Below the pieces are notes generated by a model. That model was not told the origin of the DNA. It searched no databases and worked only from the letters and a program-made list of their open reading frames with translations. Shown here in pieces: positions 7,651-14,665 of a DNA stretch of 64,000 nucleotides (position 1 is its first letter; every line of letters begins with the position of its first letter). The position numbers and the translations under genes were made by a program. This stretch comes from Streptomyces canus. Its GTDB lineage: Bacteria > Actinomycetota > Actinomycetes > Streptomycetales > Streptomycetaceae. Where the stretch lies: the NCBI RefSeq assembly GCF_030816965.1, contig NZ_JAUSYQ010000002.1, positions 8,174,001-8,238,000 of the forward strand, in the 5' to 3' direction.

Positions 7651-8409
7651 TCAGGAGGCGCGGTGGGAGTTGCGTGGAGCAGCGGACGCCGGAAGGGGGG
7701 TCTTGGCCTCCCGTGTCACGTCCGCGACCAGCTCCACGACGTCCGGCCCGTAGGCCCCGGAGTTGACCACCTTCAGCAGCAGCACGAAGGTGCTGTCGCC
7801 GTACTTGCGGGTCAACCGCTCCTGGTTGCGGGCCAGATAGCGGGTCGCGGCCTGGTTGGTGATCGCGGTCTGGCCGCAGAAGAGGAAGACGGGCCGGGCG
7901 CCGTTGCTCTGGTCGACGGTGAGCCGGGCGAGGAGCGCGTACTCGGTCGTGCCGACCTCCGCCCGGTAGCGCTCGGTGCCGATGTGGAAGGCGCCGCGGT
8001 CCGGGCTCGGTTCGGCGTCCACGTTCACGCGGACGCCGGGCAGCAGGGACGAAAGGTGCGCGGCCATACGGCGGTTCGAAGCCGGGCCGCCCACACAGAA
8101 CTCGGTGCGCTCGCCGAAGCCCTGCCGTGCCGCGTCGTGCGGCAGGACCTGGGCGTGTGCGTTGCAGTCCTTGATGAGCGCGGCGAGCTCCAGGAGGGCG
8201 AACACGTCGTAGCGCATCACCGCGAGGTCCGGGCCGCTCGCGCCGCGGTTCACGACCAGGAGCGACTCGGAGTTGTCCGGCAGCCCGAAGAAGGCCTGCT
8301 TGCGGCGGAGCTTCCGCTTCCACAGATACGTCCGGGCGAGCCAGCCGAGCGCGGCACTGATGCCGGCCGCCACCACGCCCAGGACGATGTTGCGCACGTC
8401 GTCAGTCAT
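7651..8409 (-). CDS. Membrane-anchored hypothetical protein
   Basis: A 252-residue protein with one N-terminal membrane segment (about residues 8-27, VLGVVAAGISAALGWLA), a basic stretch WKRKLRRKQ that should stay cytoplasmic, and a soluble domain of about 200 residues. The domain contains mixed alpha/beta sequence, including FLFCGQTAITNQAATRYL and VRVNVDAEPSPD. I do not recognise a characterised family. The ATG at 8409 starts three residues before the membrane segment. The gene is divergent from gamma-glutamyltransferase, with a 144-bp region between the starts that holds an inverted repeat. Its 3' end lies 116 bp upstream of the secreted hydrolase gene on the same strand. Confidence 0.65.
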   Translation of the reverse strand: MTDDVRNIVLGVVAAGISAALGWLARTYLWKRKLRRKQAFFGLPDNSESLLVVNRGASGPDLAVMRYDVFALLELAALIKDCNAHAQVLPHDAARQGFGERTEFCVGGPASNRRMAAHLSSLLPGVRVNVDAEPSPDRGAFHIGTERYRAEVGTTEYALLARLTVDQSNGARPVFLFCGQTAITNQAATRYLARNQERLTRKYGDSTFVLLLKVVNSGAYGPDVVELVADVTREAKTPLPASAAPRNSHRAS

Positions 8410-8431
8410 GTGCGCGCATGGTAGCGGGCCG

Positions 8432-8454
8432 ACACCGTTGGTACGTACCGGTGT
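8432..8454. promoter_or_regulatory. Inverted repeat ACACCG-N11-CGGTGT with inner palindrome
   Basis: Six-base arms at 8432-8437 and 8449-8454 enclose the perfect 10-bp palindrome GGTACGTACC (8440-8449, sharing one base with the right arm). It lies 23 bp upstream of the minus-strand membrane protein gene and about 100 bp upstream of the ggt start. That is a plausible operator position in this divergent promoter region. The regulator is unknown. Confidence 0.35.
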
Positions 8455-8553
8455 TCGAAGTGTGGCATTCGCATGACACCTGACCCGAAGAGGGCTGTCG
8501 GGGCCCCGGTGATGTGGTTACGCTGCGCGGACGGTCCTGGCCTGGAGGTACGG

Positions 8554-10350
8554 ATGCGTCGCCCTGTCGCACGGAAACTGTCGGTCCTGGCGGTCTCGGC
8601 CGCCGTGGTGTCGGTGGGGGCGGCAGCGCCGCCGCAAGCCACCTCGGCACCCCAGAAAGTACCCGTCGCCGTCGGCTACGGCGGCGCCGTCTCCAGCGTC
8701 GACGCGGACGCGTCCGCCGCGGGCATCGAGGTCCTGAGGAACGGCGGCAACGCGGTCGACGCGGCCGTCGCCACCGCCGCCGCGCTCGGCGTCACCGAGC
8801 CGTACTCCTCCGGCGTCGGCGGGGGCGGCTACTTCGTCTACTACGACGCCAAGTCCCGTACGGTCCACACGATCGACGGCCGCGAGACGGCACCGCTGAC
8901 CGCCGACTCCGACCTCTTCGTCGAGAACGGCAAGCCGCTCGCCTTCGCCGACGCCGTCAGCAGCGGGCTGAGCGTCGGCACCCCGGGCACGCCGGCCACC
9001 TGGGCCACGGCGTTGGACCAGTGGGGCAGCAGATCGCTCGGCAACGTCCTGAAGCCCGCCGAGCGGATCGCCCGGCAGGGCTTCGTCGTCGACGACACCT
9101 TCCGCTCGCAGACCGCGTCCAACGAGACGCGGTTCCGCTACTTCCCGGACACGGCGAAGCTGTTCCTTCCGGGCGGGCAGCTGCCCGTCGTCGGCTCCAC
9201 CTTCAAGAACCCCGATCTCGCCCGCACCTACGCGGAGTTGGGCCGCAAGGGCGTCGGCGCGGTCTACCACGGCGACCTCGGTGACGACATCGTCGACACC
9301 GTGAACCACCCGCCGGTGGATCCGGGTTCGGGGTGGAACGCGCGGCCGGGGGACCTGTCCGAGAAGGACCTCGCGGCCTACCGGGCCAAGCTCCAGAAGC
9401 CGACCAGCACCTCCTACCGGGGGCTCGGCGTCTACTCCATCGCGCCCTCCTCCTCCGGCGGCACGACGGTCGGTGAGGCCCTCAACATCCTTGAGAACAC
9501 CGACCTGTCGAAGGCCAGTGAGGTCCAGTACCTGCACCACTACATCGAGGCCAGCCGGATCGCCTTCGCGGACCGGGGGCGCTGGGTCGGCGACCCCGCC
9601 TTCGAGGACGTACCGACGAAGGGGCTGCTGTCGCAGCGGTTCGCCGACTCGCGGGCCTGTCTGATCAAGGACGACGCGGTGCTCACGAGCCCGCTGGCGC
9701 CAGGGGACCCGCGCGACCCCGCGGCCTGCTCGGACGGGGGTACGGCGGCTCCGACGACGTACGAGGGTGAGAACACCACGCATCTGACGGTGGCCGACAA
9801 GTGGGGGAACGTCGTCGCCTACACGCTGACCATCGAGCAGACCGGTGGCAGCGCGATCACCGTGCCCGGGCGTGGGTTCATTCTCAACAACGAGCTGACG
9901 GACTTCTCCTTCGCTCCCGCCAACCCGGCTGTTCATGACCCGAATCTGCCCGGCCCCGGCAAGCGGCCGCGGTCCTCGATCTCGCCGACGATCGTGCTCG
10001 ACCGGCACAACAAGCCCGTGGTGGCGCTGGGTTCGCCCGGTGGGGCGACCATCATCACCACCGTGCTGCAGGTGCTGACCGAGTTCGTGGATCGTGGACT
10101 GCCGCTCGTGGACGCGATTGCCGCACCTCGGGCGAGTCAGCGGAATGCCGCGCAGACCGAGCTGGAGCCGGCGCTGTACAACAGTGGGGTGCGGTCCCAG
10201 TTGGAGGCCATCGGGCACTCGTTCAAGCTGAACCCGGAGATCGGGGCGGCGACAGGGGTGCAGCGGTTGCCGGGCGGGAAGTGGTTGGCGGCCGCTGAGA
10301 CCGTCCGCCGGGGTGGGGGCTCGGCGCAAGTGGTGCACCCCGCGCCGTAG
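8554..10350 (+). CDS. ggt: Gamma-glutamyltransferase (secreted)
   Basis: A 598-residue N-terminal-nucleophile hydrolase that transfers or hydrolyses gamma-glutamyl groups such as that of glutathione. It has a signal peptide (residues 1-30, RKLSVLAVSAAVVSVGAAA), then the family opening DADASAAGIEVLRNGGNAVD. The self-cleavage site is at ENTTHLTVAD, where the second Thr becomes the catalytic residue. The C-terminal GSPGGATIITTV loop binds the glutamyl carboxylate. The ATG at 8554 is preceded by CTGGAGG, and upstream codons would spoil the signal peptide. A second gamma-glutamyltransferase-family gene, without a signal peptide, lies at 31533. The gene ends at a hairpin shared with clp. Confidence 0.92.
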   Translation: MRRPVARKLSVLAVSAAVVSVGAAAPPQATSAPQKVPVAVGYGGAVSSVDADASAAGIEVLRNGGNAVDAAVATAAALGVTEPYSSGVGGGGYFVYYDAKSRTVHTIDGRETAPLTADSDLFVENGKPLAFADAVSSGLSVGTPGTPATWATALDQWGSRSLGNVLKPAERIARQGFVVDDTFRSQTASNETRFRYFPDTAKLFLPGGQLPVVGSTFKNPDLARTYAELGRKGVGAVYHGDLGDDIVDTVNHPPVDPGSGWNARPGDLSEKDLAAYRAKLQKPTSTSYRGLGVYSIAPSSSGGTTVGEALNILENTDLSKASEVQYLHHYIEASRIAFADRGRWVGDPAFEDVPTKGLLSQRFADSRACLIKDDAVLTSPLAPGDPRDPAACSDGGTAAPTTYEGENTTHLTVADKWGNVVAYTLTIEQTGGSAITVPGRGFILNNELTDFSFAPANPAVHDPNLPGPGKRPRSSISPTIVLDRHNKPVVALGSPGGATIITTVLQVLTEFVDRGLPLVDAIAAPRASQRNAAQTELEPALYNSGVRSQLEAIGHSFKLNPEIGAATGVQRLPGGKWLAAAETVRRGGGSAQVVHPAP

Positions 10351-10359
10351 GTGTCCGAG

Positions 10360-10383
10360 GGTGCGCGGTGTTGTTCGCGCACC
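10360..10383. terminator. Bidirectional terminator hairpin
   Basis: Perfect 8-bp stem GGTGCGCG / CGCGCACC with an 8-base loop, between the convergent ggt and clp genes and touching the clp stop. There is no T tract, as is common in Streptomyces. Confidence 0.6.
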
Positions 10384-12905
10384 TACGGAGTTCCGGTGAA
10401 CGTCAAGCCGCCTGCCTCCGTGTCCACCGTCACCCGGCCGCCGTCCGCGATCCTGCCGTCCAGGAGCAGGCGGGACAGTTGGTTGTCCACCTCCCGCTGG
10501 ATCGTGCGGCGCAGCGGCCGGGCGCCGTACTCCGGCTGGTAGCCCCGTTCGGCGAGCCAGTTCACCGCGCTGTCGGTGAAGTCGACCGTGACCCCCTGGG
10601 CGTGCAGCAGGCGGCGGGTCCGCCCCAGCAACAGCCTGGTGATCTCGCGTAGTTGATCGCCCGTCAGCTGCCGGAAGACGACGATCTCGTCGATGCGGTT
10701 CAGGAACTCGGGGCGGAAGTGCTCGCGCAGGGGGCGCAGGATCCGCTCTCGGCGGGCCTCCTCGTCCGAGTCCGCTCCGCCCGGCCCGAAGCCGATGCCC
10801 GCGCCCCTGCGGGTGATCGCCTCCGAGCCCAGGTTGCTCGTCATCACGATGACGGTGTTGGTGAAGTCGACGGTGCGGCCCTGGGAGTCGGTCAGCCGTC
10901 CGTCGTCCAGGACCTGGAGGAGGATGTTGAACACGTCCGGGTGGGCCTTCTCCACCTCGTCCAGGAGCAGCAGCGAATAGGGATGCCTGCGGACCACCTC
11001 GGTGAGCTGGCCCGCCTCCTCGTGGCCGACGTATCCGGGCGGGGCGCCCACCAGACGGCTGACCGTGTGCCGTTCCTGGTACTCGCTCATGTCCAGCCGG
11101 ACCATGCGCTCCTCACTGCTGAACAGGGACTCGGCGAGGGCGCGGGCCAGTTCGGTCTTGCCGACGCCCGTCGGGCCGAGGAAGAGGAAGCTGCCGATCG
11201 GGCGGTCCGGGCTCGCGAGGCCCGCGCGGGAGCGCAGCACGGCGTCCGAGACGACCCGTACGGCCTCGTCCTGGCCGACCACCCGCTCGTGCAGGTGCCT
11301 CTCCAGGCCGAGCAACCGGTCCTTCTCCTCCTCGGTGAGGCTGCTGACCGGGATGCCCGTCAGCCGGGACACCACCTGGGCGATGGCCTCCGTGGTGACC
11401 TCCAGGTGCTGGCCCTCGTCGGCCTCGTCGTTCCCGGTGGCCTCGCCGATCCGCTGCTTCAACTCCACGATGCGGTCACGCAGTTGCGTGGCCTGCTCGT
11501 ACTGCTCGTCGGCGACCGCCTGGTCCTTGTCCCGGGTCAGCTGCTCGACCTCGCGCTCCAGGGCCCGTACGTCCGTGCCCTTGGTCCGTGCGCGAAGACG
11601 CACCCGTGCCCCCGCCTGGTCGATGAGGTCGATCGCCTTGTCCGGCAGGCGGCGGTCGGGCAGATAGCGGTCGGACAGCTCCACGGCGGCCACCAGCGCC
11701 TCGTCGGTGTAGCGGACCTGGTGGTGGGCCTCGTAGCGGTCGCGCAGCCCGCGCAGGATCTCGATCGCGTCCGCCGCGGTGGGCTCCGGCACCAGGATCG
11801 GCTGGAAGCGGCGGGCCAGGGCCGCGTCCTTCTCGATCCTGCGGAACTCCTCCAGCGTGGTCGCGCCCACGATGTGCAGTTCGCCGCGGGCCAGGGCGGG
11901 CTTGAGGATGTTTCCGGCGTCCAGCGAGCCGCCCTCGCCGCCCCCGCCCGCGCCGACGACCGTGTGTAGCTCGTCGATGAAGACGATCAGCCGGTCGGAG
12001 TTGTCGCGGATCTCGCCCACGATGTTCGTCAGGCGCTCCTCGAAGTCGCCCCGGTAGCGGGTGCCGGCCACCACTCCGGTCAGGTCGAGGGCGAAGACCC
12101 GGCGCCCGGTCAGCACGTCGGGCACGTCCCCGTCGACGATGCGCTGGGCCAGGCCCTCCACGATGGCGGTCTTGCCGACGCCCGCGTCACCGATCAGCAC
12201 CGGGTTGTTCTTGCCGCGCCGGGACAGCACCTCGATGGTCTGCTCGATCTCCTCGTCCCGTCCGATCACCGGGTCGATACGGCCCTGGCGGGCCAGGTCG
12301 GTGAGATCTCGGCCGTACTTGTCGAGCGTGGGCGTGCCTGTGCTGCGTGGTGCCTCGCCGCGGGGCTGTCCGGAATCCGGGGCCGTCTCGGGAGGCAGAC
12401 CGGTGGAGGCGAACCGGGCCGAGTTCAGGATGTGCCCGGCGGCCGAGTCGGGATTCGCCGCCAGGGCGCTCAGCACGTGCTCCGGGCCGATGTAACCGGC
12501 GCCCCGGGCCCGGGCCAGGTCGTGTGCGTCCAGCAGGGCCCGCTTGGCCGCCGGGGTGAGGGACAGCGAGGTGGGTGGAGGGGCCTCTTCCGGCTGGTGC
12601 TGCACGGGGCCGGAGCGTTCGTCGATCTCCGAGGCGAGGGAGTCGGGATCGGCGCCGGCCCGGCTCAGCAGGGTCCGGGTCGGCTCGGCGGTGAGCGCGG
12701 CGCGCAGCAGGTGCTGGGTGTCCAGATCCCGGCTGCCGTGCTCTGCGGCGTACTGGGCGGCGCCCTGCACCAGCTCCCGGGCCGGCTGGCTCAGCAGCTG
12801 GCCGATGTTGATCTGCCGGGGGCCGGGACGCGGTCCGCCGAAGAAACGGGCGAGAAACTCTCCGAAGGCGTCGTAGCCTTCCGGTCCGCTGAATCCGCTG
12901 GTCAT
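10383..12905 (-). CDS. ClpC-like AAA+ ATPase, ATP-dependent Clp protease ATP-binding subunit
   Basis: An 840-residue Hsp100 unfoldase. After an unusual Gly/Phe-rich start ([14 protein letters not shown]) comes a Clp_N domain with two repeats. AAA module 1 has Walker [10 protein letters not shown] and Walker B IVFIDELH, and AAA module 2 has GPTGVGKTE and [13 protein letters not shown]. Between them, [20 protein letters not shown] is a UVR-type element as in ClpC. A GIGF tripeptide region after the second Walker B matches the hydrophobic ClpP-docking loop (L/I/V-G-F), so it probably works with ClpP rather than as a ClpB disaggregase. The start at 12905 follows GGATGGGAA; an alternative ATG lies at 12923. 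This is an extra ClpC-like paralogue rather than canonical clpC, judging by the N terminus. Confidence 0.85.
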   Translation of the reverse strand: MTSGFSGPEGYDAFGEFLARFFGGPRPGPRQINIGQLLSQPARELVQGAAQYAAEHGSRDLDTQHLLRAALTAEPTRTLLSRAGADPDSLASEIDERSGPVQHQPEEAPPPTSLSLTPAAKRALLDAHDLARARGAGYIGPEHVLSALAANPDSAAGHILNSARFASTGLPPETAPDSGQPRGEAPRSTGTPTLDKYGRDLTDLARQGRIDPVIGRDEEIEQTIEVLSRRGKNNPVLIGDAGVGKTAIVEGLAQRIVDGDVPDVLTGRRVFALDLTGVVAGTRYRGDFEERLTNIVGEIRDNSDRLIVFIDELHTVVGAGGGGEGGSLDAGNILKPALARGELHIVGATTLEEFRRIEKDAALARRFQPILVPEPTAADAIEILRGLRDRYEAHHQVRYTDEALVAAVELSDRYLPDRRLPDKAIDLIDQAGARVRLRARTKGTDVRALEREVEQLTRDKDQAVADEQYEQATQLRDRIVELKQRIGEATGNDEADEGQHLEVTTEAIAQVVSRLTGIPVSSLTEEEKDRLLGLERHLHERVVGQDEAVRVVSDAVLRSRAGLASPDRPIGSFLFLGPTGVGKTELARALAESLFSSEERMVRLDMSEYQERHTVSRLVGAPPGYVGHEEAGQLTEVVRRHPYSLLLLDEVEKAHPDVFNILLQVLDDGRLTDSQGRTVDFTNTVIVMTSNLGSEAITRRGAGIGFGPGGADSDEEARRERILRPLREHFRPEFLNRIDEIVVFRQLTGDQLREITRLLLGRTRRLLHAQGVTVDFTDSAVNWLAERGYQPEYGARPLRRTIQREVDNQLSRLLLDGRIADGGRVTVDTEAGGLTFTGTP

Positions 12906-13021
12906 GGCGTTCCCATCCGGCATCCCCGTGGGGGTCCCCCCGGGCCGAGCCCGTTCGAGGACTGGAAGAGGGCCGGGGATGCCCTCGCTGATCGACGTGC
13001 CGGGGCCGGGTAACCCGGGTG

Positions 13022-13471
13022 TCAGCCGGTTACACCTTCGCACGGATGGGGGAGTGGGGCACTTTCAGCGGTCGGCCGGCGGCCGAGCGGCGGGCGGGGT
13101 GGCTTGTCCTGCCAGTACCGCTCGCCGGGCACGACGCGCTGCACGAGGCCTCCGGCCCTGCTCCCCCGGTTCGCGGCGGCCGGACGCCGGCAGTGCCGAG
13201 ACGTGCAGCAGGTCGTCGTCGACATCGATGCCGTCGTCACCGTCGCCGGGCGTGCTCCGGCTCCGCACGGAGAGTGCGACGCCGGGCGCCCGTCCGCCGA
13301 GTTCGCCCGGCGGGGTCTCCGGAGGCAGCCGCTGCGAGAACGTGAGCCGCCGCTCCGCGCCCTCGTGTGCAGGGCGAGTTGACCCGGCTCCGCCGAGCAC
13401 GTGTCGACCTCGTACGTGCTCCGGCCGCCCCTGAGGAGGAACGCACCCCTCAACTCCCCGAGGGGACGCAA
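13022..13471 (-). pseudogene. Frameshifted conserved hypothetical gene
   Basis: A gene-sized stretch between map and clp whose protein-like sequence jumps frame. The first frame (ATG at 13471, 6 bp after the map stop) reads RPLGELRGAFLLRGGRSTYE and on to QLALHT near 13365. The next frame then reads AERRLTFSQRLPPETPPGEL through DDDLLHVSALPASG to about 13190. Finally the first frame resumes with GLVQRVVPGERYWQDKP near 13110. All three segments have G/C-rich third positions and natural amino-acid composition. Two small indels are the simplest explanation. The family is unknown to me. The 116 bp between 12906 and 13021 hold nothing recognisable. Confidence 0.45.
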
Positions 13472-13477
13472 GTCGAC

Positions 13478-14245
13478 TCAGCGTGCCGTCAGGACGCGCG
13501 GGCCCGCGTCCGTGATCGCCACGGTGTGCTCGGTGTGTGCCGCCCGCGAACCGTCGTTGGTCTTCAGCGTCCAGCCGTCCGGCGCGGCGTGGTACTCGTC
13601 CGTGCCGCCGGCGATGAGCATCGGCTCGATCGCGAGCACCATGCCGTGCCGCAGGGCGAGACCCCGTCCCGGGCGCCCTTCGTTCGGCACCGGCGGGTCC
13701 TCGTGCATACGGCGGCCGATGCCGTGTCCGCCGAAGTCGTCCATGATGCCGTAGCCACCGTCGCGGCACACCGTGCCGATCGCGTGCGCGATGTCCCCGA
13801 TGCGGTTGCCCACGACCGCCGCCGCGATCCCGGCCGCCAGCGCCTGCTCCGCGGTCTCGATCAGCCGGACGTCTGCGGGGCGCGGCCTGCCGACCGTGAA
13901 ACTGATCGCCGAATCACCGGCCCAGCCGCCGAGTTGGGCACCGCAGTCGATCGAGACGAGGTCGCCGTCGCGCAGCCGGTAGCCGGTGGGGATGCCGTGC
14001 ACGATCGCGTCGTTCACGGAGGCGCAGATGACGGCGGGGAAGGGGGTGGTCGCGAAGGTGGGGCGATAACCGAGGAAGGGTGAGGACGCCCCGGCCTCCC
14101 GCAGCACCTCACGGGCCACCTCGTCCAGTTCCCACAGGGAAACGCCCACGTCAGCGGCTTTCTGTACGGCGGTCAGGGCGCGCCCGACCACCTGTCCCGC
14201 CTCGTACATGGCCTCGATCGATGTGTCTGTCTTCAGCTCCACCAT
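13478..14245 (-). CDS. map: Type I methionine aminopeptidase
   Basis: A 255-residue cytoplasmic metallopeptidase that removes the initiator methionine. The pita-bread fold ligands are visible: VSIDCGA and WAGDSAIS (Asp pair), GGHGIGRRMHEDP (His), AIEPML (Glu) and TEHTVAITD (Glu), with VNDAIVHGIP carrying the substrate His. The ATG at 14245 is chosen because a TATAGT -10 box ends exactly 7 nt upstream, which suggests a leaderless message. An ORF extending upstream (to 14545) runs through the divergent regulator gene. This is probably a second map copy, since the essential one normally lies in the ribosomal protein cluster. It shares a 33-bp regulatory region with the XRE gene. Confidence 0.9.
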   Translation of the reverse strand: MVELKTDTSIEAMYEAGQVVGRALTAVQKAADVGVSLWELDEVAREVLREAGASSPFLGYRPTFATTPFPAVICASVNDAIVHGIPTGYRLRDGDLVSIDCGAQLGGWAGDSAISFTVGRPRPADVRLIETAEQALAAGIAAAVVGNRIGDIAHAIGTVCRDGGYGIMDDFGGHGIGRRMHEDPPVPNEGRPGRGLALRHGMVLAIEPMLIAGGTDEYHAAPDGWTLKTNDGSRAAHTEHTVAITDAGPRVLTAR

Positions 14246-14252
14246 GCCAATT

Positions 14253-14271
14253 ACTATACCGGTATTAGAAT
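14253..14271. promoter_or_regulatory. Divergent leaderless promoters around a 10-bp palindrome
   Basis: Between the map start (14245) and the XRE start (14279) lies the perfect palindrome ATACCGGTAT (14256-14265). On the minus strand TATAGT (14258-14253) is followed by 7 nt and the map ATG. On the plus strand TAGAAT (14266-14271) is followed by 7 nt and the XRE ATG. Neither gene has a ribosome site. The arrangement implies two leaderless transcripts with the operator wedged between the -10 boxes, so one bound dimer could block both. Confidence 0.6.
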
Positions 14272-14278
14272 GGGCGTC

Positions 14279-14530
14279 ATGGTGCGCACCCCTCTTACTC
14301 CCGAAGAACACGAACGCGGCGAGCGGCTCGGCCGGCTGCTGCGCGAAGCCCGTGGCGGCCGCAGTATGGCCGAGGTCGCGGCGAGTGCCGGGATCTCCCC
14401 GGAGACCCTCCGGAAGATCGAGACCGGGCGGGCTCCCACGCCGGCGTTCTTCACGGTGGCCGCGCTTGCCCGGGCCCTCGGGCTCTCCATGGACGAGCTG
14501 GCCGGACTGTGCGAGTTGGCGGGCGTGTGA
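14279..14530 (+). CDS. XRE-family helix-turn-helix regulator
   Basis: An 83-residue protein that is essentially a single lambda-repressor-type HTH: LGRLLREARGGRSMAEVAAS, then ISPETLRKIETGRAPTPAFF as the recognition helix region, and a closing LARALGLSMDELAGL. There is no ligand-binding domain. I chose the ATG at 14279, though 14270 is also in frame, because a TAGAAT box sits 7 nt upstream, giving a leaderless message. It is divergent from the methionine aminopeptidase gene and probably autoregulates and controls map through the shared palindrome. Confidence 0.85.
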   Translation: MVRTPLTPEEHERGERLGRLLREARGGRSMAEVAASAGISPETLRKIETGRAPTPAFFTVAALARALGLSMDELAGLCELAGV

Positions 14531-14631
14531 CGGGAGTTCGCTCACCGGTCCGGGATCGCGCCAGGAGGCTCCTGCTGCTCCTTTGCAAACTGGCTGTAGC
14601 CCGTTCGTAACACTGCTGGTGTTGCCTTACG

Positions 14632-14649
14632 GACCGGAGTGCTCCGGTC
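14632..14649. promoter_or_regulatory. 8-bp inverted repeat upstream of the repeat-rich protein
   Basis: GACCGGAG / CTCCGGTC separated by TG, ending 16 bp before the ATG at 14666. It could be a regulator operator or a 5' UTR hairpin controlling access to the GGGAG ribosome site. Confidence 0.4.
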
Positions 14650-14665
14650 TAACGGGAGTTGAGCG

